Assembly (NCBI GenBank): GCA_027600665.1
Contig: JADGJL010000132.1
Coordinates: forward strand, 1 to 38,318
DNA length: 38,318 bases
Direction: 5' to 3'
From: Irineochytrium annulatum
Taxonomy: Eukaryota; Chytridiomycota; Chytridiomycetes; Chytridiales; Chytridiaceae
Shown here one piece after another: positions 21,450 to 31,227 of this stretch; the stretch's first letter is position 1, and the number at the start of each line of letters is the position of its first letter. A program made the position numbers and the translations under genes. The notes beneath the pieces were generated by a model, which searched no databases, was not told the DNA's origin, and saw nothing but the letters and a program-made list of their open reading frames with translations.

Positions 21450-21648
21450 TCTTACTGTTTGCGAGCAAGTGAACGGTTGTGTTATAATTAGTTGGAGGCC
21501 TTTTGTACCTATGGTATTAATAAGTAACTAAGCAAGGATATTAATGTAGCAGAAAATATATAGTTATCTGTGAGGCACGGTTTTATTCGGAACGACTTTG
21601 TACAGTCATAGCCATATGGCGCAACATATGATAGATATTGAAAGAAGA

Positions 21649-22312
21649 CTACTCCCTGGCGGAGTATCCCAGTCCTAGCTCAGGGTATTGAAGTGGAGGT
21701 GTGTCGAGGTCGTCGCTGAGAGCGTCCAGGAAGAGAGGAGCGGAAGGCCCGACGAATGCAGCGCGGTATGAGTGATCTGTAAATTGAGATAAAAAAAGTA
21801 AATCAACCGCAGCCTTCTCCTTCCCTCTAATATCAATAAATAGTTTTTAACTTACCAAGAATCTCCTGCCTGCTCAGTGGGTGAATGAAAATCGAGACCT
21901 CCTCCGGCCTGTTCACAATCAACCACTGATAACACCTCGAGAAGTGCTCCTTCGGGCACCAGATCTCGTAGCTCCCCATCGGATGCGGTCCCCTCGGCAC
22001 CTCATTCACATGCGACAAGGGGACGGCCACGAAGAAGCCGGACTTGTTCAACCTGAAGACCTCCTCGCGCAAGGCCAAGGCCGCCTCCTTCGCCTTGATC
22101 GACGACGTGAGCCAGTAGATGTGGAAGTGGAACTCCTTTATCTCTTCCAGCTCCTCCTTCGTCTTGTTGGGCCGGTCGGCGAGCATGGCGAGCTTCTCTT
22201 TCCTTGGGATGTCCGCCGTCGTGAAGGAAGATGGCGCGGGGTGGGACGAGACCGGGCTCGAGCCGAAGAGCTTGAAGAGGCGGGACCAGATCGAACGGCG
22301 TTTGGAGGGCAT
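21649..22312 (-). CDS. DOPA 4,5-dioxygenase-like protein
   Basis: Two exons, 22312-21856 and 21776-21649, sum 585 nt, 194 residues. After about 60 residues of basic, Ser/Pro-rich and then Lys/Glu-rich leader, the domain starts EFHFHIYWLTSS and includes PRGPHPMGSYEIWCPKEHF, then VSIFIHPLSRQEILDHSYRA. These His-rich blocks and their order match the fungal/bacterial DOPA-dioxygenase family (PF08883), in which His residues bind iron; the Amanita enzyme opens the DOPA ring in pigment synthesis. Most family members have no known substrate, so a pigment role is not implied. The long leader is longer than in bacterial relatives. The final 40 residues have no match. Confidence 0.8.
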
Positions 22313-23291
22313 CCGAATGGGGGCGGGGGGAGAGACGGGATGCGCGGAAGATGCGTGCGGTCGGTGCCCTGCAAAGCCAATGGCTGACTGCAGTGCTGGT
22401 CACAATTGCTGCGCATTCCGCACGACCGAAGGAACGAACATGTAAACCACCCGAGCTTGAAAAGATAGAACAGGTACCGCGGGTATTGTTTTCAAACCAA
22501 ACCTTGCTTGATATACTAGAGTTAAAATTCCCACCAAATATTCTATTGACTAGACAACTCTGCAACTGGGAGATTACCAGAGCAAGGAATAGGCAAGTAA
22601 AAGGCGTCGGCGCGAGAAGGTGGCGGAATAGGGCCCTGTGCATGAGCACGTCCTTCGACCGACGCCTGATGCAGGGTCGACGTCGCGAGGCGACAACCAG
22701 GTGTCAAGGAGGATTTACCGCAGTCGAGTTGACGGACCGGAGTCTAAACTTCGTTCCTACCACCAGGACCGTCGCGTCCCATTTTCCTCCCGCTCCGCGT
22801 GCCGAACTCTCCATCAACCCGTCGCCTTACCGGTACCACCGTCTCATCGAACCTCAGCTGTGGCAGGACCTCACCCACTGACCTGCTCCCTCCAACTCGA
22901 TCTCCGCCGCCTCCGGTTTCTTCCGCCATCAAGCACGGCATCCATTGTCAAGCACGACAACGGATCGCGGTCCCCGAGCGACTTCAGGTTGGTGTCGATG
23001 CAGGCGTCGCCTCGCCACGTGGGGAGGAGGCTCGGAGGAGGAATCACTGGAGGCGGTGGATCGGCACTACTTTTGCGGGGATTGAATTTGCAAGGTGACA
23101 GCTGCCGACGATCTCCGCGCGGCTCCACGGCCAGGTGCGGACCGCGATGGTGGCGGGGGTCAGCTGTGATGCCAACGGGTCGTCGCTGGAGCCGGGGTGG
23201 ACTCTGCCATGGCCTTCCTTCTGGCGGCGGGGACTTGTGTGTGCTGACGGATCCTCCCCCCCCTCCCTCCGCCCCGAACAGGAACAAGGCC
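22313..23291. other. Long intergenic region before the F-box gene
   Basis: 979 bp. A plus-strand frame is open from 22638 into the F-box protein, but its residues look random (many Arg, Pro and Ser), so I treat it as leader. The minus-strand frames here were also unrecognised. Confidence 0.4.
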
Positions 23292-25628
23292 ATGAAGCAG
23301 CCTGGCCCGCCGTTCTCGCTGCCGTACGAAGTCTGGAACCGCATTTTCTCGCACCTCGACCTCGCCTCACCGCGGCAGTTCTCGCTCACCTGCCGGTGGT
23401 GCAGGCGGATAGCGGACGACCCTCACTCGAGGAGCGCGTGGCTCATCAACAAGTACGGGTACGCCCTGGGACTGCTGCATGCATTCAGGGGACACCGGGG
23501 CGTGCTGACGTCCGAGGTGGGTTCTTAGGCGATGGTTGCGGCGTGCGTTTGAAGCTAAACACCTTCCTATGAACTCCCAGGTCGGCATGGTCATGGTTGC
23601 GATGGGATGCAAGGTTCCGAGGTTTCTCGTCCAATGGGTTGACAAGGAATACCACCGCCCCGACCGCACGAGAAAAGCCGTCTCCGCGGCGATCTTCATT
23701 TTCTTCATCAACGCCGGCTACAAGGAGTACGGGCAGGATGCGGACTTCAAGGAAGATGTGAGGTTTACTTGAGTGCATTAATTGAGAGCGTTGTCTGATG
23801 CAGTATAATATTTATATTTAGGATGTGGCAAGGTTTGAACGTTGCATCTATGGTTCCACCTCGACAGCCCAAGAATCCATCGAGACGATTAGATCTCTCG
23901 CCGTGGCCTTCAGATTTGTCCCAGTGCGCGGTCTTGGCTCCCCTGTCGACGAAACCGTTTACGTATGTACTTGATAACTTCATCTGATAGTGGAAACACT
24001 GACGTACCCAAAGCTCGTATCCAAACTCGATATTAGCATCATTCCCACCCTCATTAAAAACGGCCTCGATCTTCCCGGCGTTAACGACCTCGTAATGGAG
24101 CGCGTCCTCTGGCGCGGCGACATCTCCGACGCCGTCCTTCAGACCTACCTTGCTGTCGGCTTTCAGCTCACCCCCGCCTCCGTGAAGAAGGGCCTCCAGA
24201 TGGCCCGCCCGTCGACGCTCGAGGTGCTTCGGGCCCGTGTGGCGCCGTCTGTGCTCCAACGGCTCGCGGAGGAGACCATTGTCGACATGTTTGGGCCCAG
24301 CATTCGCGGGTGGAACTTCACGCCAGAGGCGCTCGACTTTTTGATGGCGAGCTTCCCCATCTCCGAGGAGGTAATGGAGAGCGCCATCTTCAGGATTCCA
24401 GGCGCGCCGTCAGACCTGCCGGACAGTTTCCCCGCGACGAGGTGTTACATGAAGGCGAACCCGTGCCCGGCTTGGAGATGGATCTTGCGGGTGTACGGCC
24501 CAACGCATCGGTTTACGATGGCGTGCTTCGACGGTTAGTTGACTTCCAACACTTTCGGTGCACGTATTTAAATCGAGGCGCTAATTACTTCTCACAGACG
24601 CCCTCAGCCGTGCGGCCGCCGAGCGCGACCTCCACGCCCTCCACGACGTCTACATCGACGCCGGCGTCCAGTTCCGCCCGCGCCACGTGAAGATCCTCGC
24701 CTGCCGCGTCCTTCACCGCGACATGACCGGCAACGCCCTCCACCTCCTCCAGGTTATGCGCTCCCAAGTCGTCGCCACCTTCAAGGACGTCGTCTACCCA
24801 ACCCCATCCTCTTCCTCCTACAGCCCCGCCTCAACCCTGCCGACCCCGCCTAGTTCCCCGGTTCTCTCTCCTATCCCCGGAGCATATCCGGTCGATGCAC
24901 AGCCGGCGAAAACGCACCCGACGCCCGCGGACCTCCTGGCCTGGGTCCGCGCGCTGCGGGACGAGATCACCGAGAACGAGGAGTGGGACACGCGCATGCG
25001 AACCACGCAGCTCGAGGGCGGGCCGAGGGGCGGCGCGTACCGCATCTCTCGGCCGCCGGAGGACGCGCTGAGGTTCCTGGAGGAGGCGAAAGAGTTTACG
25101 GCGGAGCTGGCGCCGCCCGCTGCTGCCGCGGCGGCGGCGGTCGAGAGGGGACGTGGAGCCAAGGGCGCAAAGGCATTCAGGGCGAGCGTTGTGGGCGGAC
25201 CGGGACGGTCGAGCTCTGAGCGAGCGCCGCCGCCGCCTCCGATTGCCTTGATGAGCGGCGCGTCGGCGTCGGCCACGACGGCGGGAAGGAGACGGAGTGT
25301 TGTCGGGAGGAATAACTCGGCGCCGACCGCGTTGACGCCCGTGGTGGACGCTGGCGTGGCACTGGCGGCGGGTCCGGCTGTTCTCACCCCTGCTGGCGCG
25401 AACGCGGTCGCCGCGGCGTTTGTCGCTGACCCGCAGCAGGTGGATGATAACGCCACCGGTGCGATAGCAGCAGTTGAGGACCCTGTGGTGAGTCCGACGC
25501 TATTGAGGCGGTCGGGATCGCGGAACCGAGGCGTCGACGCGTTCATTCGGAGAGTTACGAGCTGGTGGAGCCACATGAACCAGCGAAGCTCGCCGCCTGC
25601 GTGGGGGGAGGAGGAGGGGGCGACTTAA
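23292..25628 (+). CDS. F-box protein with helical repeats and a long disordered tail
   Basis: Probably an SCF ubiquitin-ligase substrate adaptor. Five exons: 23292-23516, 23581-23757, 23822-23962, 24014-24533 and 24598-25628, sum 2094 nt, 697 residues. The F-box is at residues 8-50: FSLPYEVWNRIFSHLDLASP, then QFSLTCRWCRRIADD. Residues about 70-400 are alpha-helical with irregular repeats (for example VSKLDISIIPTLIKNG, FTPEALDFLMASFPISEEVM), which I could not assign to LRR or ankyrin families. From about 410 on, the sequence is low complexity: Ser/Pro-rich, Ala-rich runs, Pro runs. The substrate is unknown. The start Met directly precedes the F-box; the fourth exon start (24014) is the least certain junction because two other acceptors lie nearby. 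Confidence 0.75.
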
Positions 25629-26402
25629 GGCGGACACACCCTGTGTTACACTGTTATGTATGCTCTTTGCGCATACGCTACTTTTTATTTTGGTCTGCTT
25701 GGCATAGCCCTTTGACTTCGAAACAAGTTCGTACACTAGGAGGGAATCATAGCTGCTTTCTCCAGCACCTCTTTGCCCTTGATATCCTTCCTTATTACCT
25801 CGTACAAACCGCAGACGGTCTGTTTTGAACCTCATATACCAAATGCTTTGCAAGACATTGACGAACCCCCTACCTCATCTTTCGCTCTAATGACGGGGTG
25901 GGCACAGTCAATATTTACCTATGGCATGGAATGGGGCTGTCGACGCGCCGGGAAGATGAGCTTGCTTGGAGTCGCTCATCTATGCCATGGCGGACTGTTG
26001 CATATGGCGGCCGTGGTTGTGATGGGGAACTTTGGCACATTCACGACTATTTAACCTCTTTCTTCTCACAACCTCTTAGTTATTACCCAACGAGTTAGAT
26101 GGTGCAAGGAGCAGCGATGACTTGTTGTTTTCTGGTACATTGTACTTATTCTATTACCTATACTCAAAAGCGCCCTCATTTGTCCTTATTTCTGCTTGTG
26201 CTTGTTTACCTTGTGTAATAACGATGTTTGTATGTCCTTGGGCTCTTCTGCTCTGTTATGACTCCAAAAAGGGCGTTCCAAAAAAGGGCGTTCCATGTGA
26301 ATATCAGACTATCGGACAGACGCGGACGACACACTTCACTTGAAAAGGCCAAAAGGAGAATCGAATCCAAATTTAGGTTTGGACAACAGCTCGGTTCAAG
26401 CC
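25629..26402. other. Intergenic region before the GH26-like gene
   Basis: 774 bp, AT-rich, without a recognisable gene. It holds a 15-nt tandem duplication at 26266-26295. Confidence 0.5.
26266..26295 (+). repeat. Two-copy 15-nt tandem repeat
   Basis: The unit AAAAAGGGCGTTCCA occurs twice, end to end, about 110 nt upstream of the GH26-like start codon. It could be a small duplication in the promoter. Confidence 0.75.
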
Positions 26403-27739
26403 ATGATCTCGTCTCCATCCCCATCGGCCGTCGCCGTCCTCCTCGTCGCCCTGGCGTCCTCGGTGCTGGCCCAATGGGATCAGATCACCAACCCCGTGCC
26501 GGCTGCGAAGGCCGGAACGCCGATCATCGTCGGTAAGCGTCGCTGAAGTCTCCGTGTGGCGGTCTTCGGCTGACCTCGTACCAGGCGGCTGGCTGTTTAC
26601 GGACCACTACCCTGCGGACCCGAATCAGGTGTTCGACACGAACGCTGACTTCAACTCCCGCATCGGTTACATGGCGTCGGCCTTCCAGGTCTCTGAGTCT
26701 GTGCCCCTGACGAGCGCTGATAACGCCGTCGACATCACAGTCTGGAACGACAACTCCACCGCCGGCGTGTTTGTGACGGTCTACGCCGAGAACCACGGCC
26801 TCAAAGAAGCGACGGACGACGCGCTGGCGAACATGGCGCAGAGGTTAGGCAACATTTCGGCTGTGAGGTCGCCGGTTTGGCTCCGATGTACGTGTTTCTC
26901 CTTTCATTCTTTGCGAAATGATAACTCACAGCCTTTTCTATAACGCAGACTGCCCGGAAATGAACGGCGGTTGGATGACGTACGGCAAGCAACCCGAGGC
27001 CTACGTAGCCAACTGGAAGCGCATGTACGCCCAAATGCGACTCTACGCTCCCAACGTCCTTCTGGTCTGGTCTCCCAACTACGACCTCCCCGTCGCCGAC
27101 ACCTCCTACTGGCCCGGCCCCGAGTACGTCGACTGGGTTGGCACCTCTTCCTATTGGAAGGGCTTCGGCAAGGACGAGGCGGCCCCCTCCGACTACGTCC
27201 CGAGCGCCGTCGACAACGTCTACAATACCTATGCCGTCGCGTACAACAAGTCCTTCATCATCTCCGAGGCCTCTGGCGCGTACGAGACCGGCCCAAAGGT
27301 CAGCGTCGGCGTGACGCAGGCGCAGCTGCAGTACAGCTTCTGGGGCTCCGTCCTGAACACCGACTACCTGGACTCGCATCCCTTGTTTAAAGGCATCTTC
27401 CTGTTCGAGTTTGCGAAGATGGAGGAGTACTTCCGCGACTTCAGGTGCACGAGGGACCAGGACACGACGGCTGCGTTCAGGAGCCTGCTGAAGAACCTGG
27501 ACAGCGCAGGGAGGATCGCGTGGGCGCAGGGGGCCGTGCCGACGACGACGATGGCGACCACGACGACCACGACCGCGGTAGCGACGGCGACATCGACCGC
27601 GACGGTGATGACGACTTCAGCGGTGGCCGTGACGACGGTAGGCCCCAGCGCGACCTCGACCAAGTCCGGGTCCGGGGGTCTGGAGATGGGCGGGCTCGCT
27701 GGGCTTGCAATGTTCGCGTTAGCGGCGATAATCCTTTGA
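26403..27739 (+). CDS. Secreted GH26-like glycoside hydrolase with GPI-anchor signal
   Basis: Probable beta-glycanase (mannanase-like) of the fungal cell surface. Three exons: 26403-26532, 26585-26887 and 26949-27739, sum 1224 nt, 407 residues. An N-terminal signal peptide (hydrophobic VAVLLVALASSVLA) is followed by the barrel. The acid/base motif is RYCPEMNGGWMTYG (Glu 148), formed across an intron; VLLVWSPNYD and PGPEYVDWVGTSSYWKG follow; the likely nucleophile lies in FIISEASGAY (Glu 251). Spacing and blocks match GH26-type enzymes. Residues about 345-385 are a Thr/Ala/Ser-rich stalk, and the protein ends in a hydrophobic helix (GLAGLAMFALAAIIL), as GPI-anchored proteins do. Substrate (mannan, mixed glucan) cannot be told. 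The start Met was chosen at the signal peptide; an in-frame upstream ATG exists at 26340. Confidence 0.82.
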
Positions 27740-28223
27740 AGACGCGACATTTATTCTGTATTTGTTTAATGATGTATTTTGCATTTTTCCTCCCTAGTCC
27801 CGTGCATCTATTTTTTTTATTTTTTTTTTTTATTGTTATTTCTTTTTTGGTCTATTATAATTCAAAAATTGCCGTTCCAACGATAGCAATAAACCTCATT
27901 CGCGTTTTGATAGTTATAATTGCTTCGGCACTCGTGCAAGTCTACAGATCAATGAGAGATAATAGACTGCTCCCCATGTTGTTGTGACGAGATAAAAGGA
28001 CTAACAGAAAGAGGAGAGGCCGCTTTCGTACAAACATTTCGTACAAAACTTCCGATTTGCGTACAAGCCGAGAGAGGTAAATGCCGCAGCTTAAGGAACA
28101 AAGATGTGATGCCGACAGTGCCGAACAGGCTGCCATCGAACGTTGCGTGCCAAGCATCGCCCACGTCCGCATCGAAGCTGTTGGCTTTCAAGGAACGATA
28201 ATGGGCTTGACCTGACAATCGTT
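27740..28223. other. 3' spacer with T-rich runs and an unassigned minus-strand frame
   Basis: T-rich tracts at about 27809-27850 follow the GH26-like gene. At 28028-28070 the 8-mer CGTACAAA or a close copy occurs three times. On the minus strand from about 28195 to 28085 one frame looks codon-like (SFDADVGDAWHATFDGSLFG, then a hydrophobic TVGITSLFLKL), but it has no Met and I could not join it to the J-protein gene with normal-length introns. Confidence 0.4.
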
Positions 28224-29200
28224 TTATTTGTGGTGGAGTTGGCCGCCAGCCGCGCTACCAGAAGGCTCTTCAACGTGGAGCCGGAAAGACGGCTTAGCGT
28301 CGTGGAGATGTCGAAGGCTGATGGTATCGTTACGGGTCGAATTGTGGACGCTGAGGACTCCGAGATGGCAGGACTGTACATGTAATAACTAAAAAAAATT
28401 TGAAGCATATGAAGTTGAATATTTACGACGTTTCCGGTGCGCACGAGCCGTTCTTGGTGCCGAGCTGTCTTGCCGCCGTCCGTCAAGTCGCCGGCAGCCT
28501 GTGTGGTTGCCGCTTCGCGTTGCTTTTCGGCGCGGTGGGAGTATGTCCACTTGGTCTCGAAGATAACTTGCTTCGTGACGAGGTTGATGCCAACCCTCCT
28601 CGTCACCTTCACCTTCTTCGAGTCCGAGCGAAAAACTTGATCAAGCGTCACCGTGATGTTGAGACTCGTGAGCGGCGGGACCGGTTTAACGTCATACACG
28701 GGTGAGGAGCTGGTGGACTGCTTCGTTCATGCATCAGGTGAGGGACAAAATTGGAGGGAGATTTACTTGTTCTCTTTCGCGCCGGAATCTGGATCCGAGC
28801 TGGCTGCATAGCCATCCTTTCGGTCGTACACTCTCTTCTTCAGCGGATCCGAGAGAACGTCGGTCGCGGCGGAGATGTCCTTAAATATCGACTTCTGCTC
28901 AATCCGTTTGCACGGCGGGTGCTTGTCGGGATGGTTGGTCAAGGAGGCCGCTAGGTGGGCCTTCCAGATCTCCGTCGTCGTGGCCGTCCGCGGCAAGTTG
29001 AGGACCTCGTAGTAATCCAGCACTAGCTCAAGTGACTTCGCTGCGGTGAACGAGGCTCGGCCAGACCGCCAACACGATCGTTTTCTCCGAATGATGATAG
29101 CAGAGTTTGCAGATCCTCCAAAGGCAGAGAGCGACCGGAGCAGGAGATGTGGAGGGGGTAGGTGTTGGACCACAGCGTCCGAAATGCGGAATGGGACCAT
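28224..29200 (-). CDS. J-domain (DnaJ/Hsp40) co-chaperone, possibly mitochondrial
   Basis: Three exons in my model: 29200-28767, 28709-28427 and 28388-28224, sum 882 nt, 293 residues. The first 60 residues are Arg/Ser/Leu-rich with a single acidic residue, as in a mitochondrial presequence. The J domain follows (DYYEVLNLPRTATTTEIWKA, LTNHPDKHPPC with the HPD motif that activates Hsp70, ATDVLSDPLKKRVYDR). After an acidic linker, SLNITVTLDQVFRSDSKKVK resembles the start of the Hsp40 substrate-binding C-terminal domain. There is no Gly/Phe or zinc-finger region, so it is not class I. The third exon is the weakest part: another open frame crosses the same bases and would extend the protein to 28091. 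Hsp70 partner unknown. Confidence 0.7.
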
Positions 29201-29734
29201 GCTCCCTCTCGCTCTCTACCAGCGTGGCAACTCTTCCTTTACGCTTTGTGGGAGATCTTGAACTATCTCTTTGATATCCAACCAACCCAAGCTCGCACTT
29301 CATATGCCGCCGCGCTGGCGTTCCTTTTCTTCCCCTTCTTCGCGTCTTACTTGTCTTTATCATCTTGCGAACGATAAAAGAGCGTTATCGGTGAGTCGCT
29401 CAGTAAGACCATGGGTGAAAACCATGTGCGGCCCGGCCGTTGCACTCGCTAATGGTTAAGTCGATGCTGGCCGGAATGTGGTCGGTAGACGGTGGCGGTG
29501 AGCCGTGGGGTTGGTTCCACAACAGAAATAATAACTGCAAAAAGAGATGTGTAGCTGCCGTATATGCGCACGGCTGGAAGGACGGCTCAAGTGAGGCGAT
29601 GAAGTGGAAGTGAAGCAATGTTTGACACGGCCATGGATGGCATGTATTTAAAGACTAACCGAATTCCCCAACTCATCATACGACATCTGCCTCCAGCAAC
29701 AACTTTTCATCAACAACATCCAACCTTCTCAACA
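29201..29734. promoter_or_regulatory. Divergent intergenic region with TATA-like element
   Basis: 534 bp between the J-protein and the chitin-binding-like gene. TGTATTTAAAGA at about 29643-29654, some 85 nt before the ATG at 29735, is a good TATA candidate for the secreted protein gene. No other gene seen. Confidence 0.5.
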
Positions 29735-30472
29735 ATGCTTTTCTCGGCCCTCCTCACTGTCGCGTCCTTCTCTGGCATTGCGGTCGCCAACTCCTACTCC
29801 AACGAGCGCGACTGCTCGACCTCCAAGGACTCCTTCCAAGGCCAGAACTACATGTGCGACGTCTTCGGCGACGACACGGTCTTCTACCAGTGCGATCACG
29901 GCAAGTGGGTCCGCATGCCCTGCGCCGTTGGCACTGTCTGCAATGTCGAGCCGTGGCTCCAGTACCGCCAGAGCCCGTGCGTGGCCAACTACCACCCCGC
30001 TCACGGCGGCTACGCGCCGGAGCCGCCAGCTTACAGCCCGAAAAAGCCGGCATACACTCCTTCCTACCTCCCTACACCTTCGTACGCGCCAAAGCCTTCC
30101 TACACGCCGGCAAAGCCGTCCTATTCACCCTCAAAGCCCACCTACACGCCCTCAAAGCCGTCCTACACGCCCTCAAAGCCCAACTTCACGCCCTCAAAGC
30201 CCAACTACACGCCCACGAAACCTTCCTACACTTCGTCCTACGGCAACAAGGGCGACTGCTCGACCTCTGAAGGCTCGTGGAAGGGCCAGAACTACAAGTG
30301 CGACGCGTCAGGCAACAGCACCGTGTTCTACCAGTGCGACCGCGGCGAGTGGGTCGAGATGAGGTGCGCGGCCGGAACCGAATGCAGAGTCGACCTGTGG
30401 CTCCAGTACCACCAGAGCCCTTGCGTGACGGTCAAGAGGGGTGACTACGGCGGTTACGGCTACAGGAAGTGA
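29735..30472 (+). CDS. Secreted protein with two CBM19-like six-cysteine modules and a repeat linker
   Basis: 245 residues, one exon. Signal peptide at residues 1-18 (MLFSALLTVASFSGIAVANS region). Two modules of about 60 residues share most positions: module 1 (DCSTSKDSFQGQNYMC, FYQCDHGKWVRMPCAVGTVC, ending SPC) and module 2 near the C-terminus (DCSTSEGSWKGQNYKC, FYQCDRGEWVEMRCAAGTEC, ending SPC). Each has six Cys. The C-x(7)-G-x-W/F...C..GT.C pattern resembles fungal chitin-binding CBM19-type modules, but identity is not certain. Between them lies a Pro/Tyr/Lys linker of eight-residue repeats. The whole has no catalytic domain, so it may bind or shield cell-wall polysaccharide. AATAAA at 30552 is a likely polyadenylation signal. 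Confidence 0.8.
   Translation: MLFSALLTVASFSGIAVANSYSNERDCSTSKDSFQGQNYMCDVFGDDTVFYQCDHGKWVRMPCAVGTVCNVEPWLQYRQSPCVANYHPAHGGYAPEPPAYSPKKPAYTPSYLPTPSYAPKPSYTPAKPSYSPSKPTYTPSKPSYTPSKPNFTPSKPNYTPTKPSYTSSYGNKGDCSTSEGSWKGQNYKCDASGNSTVFYQCDRGEWVEMRCAAGTECRVDLWLQYHQSPCVTVKRGDYGGYGYRK
30085..30232 (+). repeat. 24-nt tandem repeat coding PSYTPSKP-type units
   Basis: Six or more imperfect 24-nt units (core CCTACACGCCCTCAAAGCC) encode eight-residue repeats PxYTPSKP, with Tyr/Phe and Ser/Thr/Ala changes. They form the linker between the two cysteine modules and are prone to copy-number change. Confidence 0.85.
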
Positions 30473-31227
30473 AGGAGTCGCCGCCGTTCTTCAACAAAAA
30501 GTCATGGTTGCTCTCTTTTGTCGAATATCATAGTATCGGGCACTTACACTCAATAAAACTACCTTTATCAAAAGTACTCAACAGTATTTGCGTTGCGCGA
30601 CTTGAATCATCGATCTTGCTCACATGCCTATTTATCAACCTCTGAGTGGGCCTGAAGGCCTGTAACTGCGAGAGCGGAAGGAAGGAGAGCTCCTGCTCAA
30701 ACTGCCTGGGACATCCTGACAGAAGATCTTACAGGCTTTAAACATAACGCGGATTATGCACAGGCAGATACAGGCAGAAGTTCTTCAACTGAGAGCTTTT
30801 ATTTCACATTCCCTTTTGTGATTGGGAAACAGAAACGCGAGGCCGTACCAAAAGAGCTTATCTAACTCGAAAGGGAATGGATCGACCTTGAGTCGCCAAC
30901 CTTTCTCTTTACTAAACAACGTAATGCGCATGAAGCCAGGGTTAGTCGACCTCACCTAGGCGGACCACGACACTGTCTAGCGGGTTCAACTCCGTGGGAT
31001 GGGCATTGACGCCAACAACCCATTTTTGCCTCCGCGAAAACCTACCTGGGCGCTGGTGACTTGCCAGACACTCGCCCGCGAGTTGGCGTGTCGGATACCG
31101 TCTTGCGGGCGCCGACCGTGGAGCGCATCCCCGGTCAAGTCCCACCAACTCGACGCCAGGTCATAAAAGCTCATCGACACGACACGGAAGGAAGCCAACA
31201 TCCACCATCCGCACCTCTTTTACCAAC
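30473..31227. other. Intergenic region before the 7-TM gene
   Basis: 755 bp. TCATAAAAGC at about 31160-31169 lies some 60 nt before the 7-TM start codon and may serve as a TATA element. No gene recognised. Confidence 0.45.
30552..30557 (+). terminator. Polyadenylation signal AATAAA
   Basis: AATAAA about 80 nt after the stop codon of the secreted cysteine-module gene. Confidence 0.5.

Noticed and set aside
22638..23291. Long open frame upstream of and in phase with the F-box gene
   Set aside because: Residue composition looks random and the F-box normally sits near the N-terminus, so the start at 23292 is preferred.
23963..23990. Acceptor at 23990 for the third F-box gene intron
   Set aside because: It would give a 24-nt intron; the acceptor at 24013 gives 51 nt and keeps the frame.
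29754..30362. Long alternative frames over the secreted cysteine-module gene
   Set aside because: They are shadows caused by G/C-rich codons and repeats; only one frame has a signal peptide and conserved Cys pattern.
30975..31005. GGTTCAACTCC resembling a tRNA T-loop
   Set aside because: The flanking bases do not pair as a T stem, and no acceptor, D or anticodon stem fits around it.
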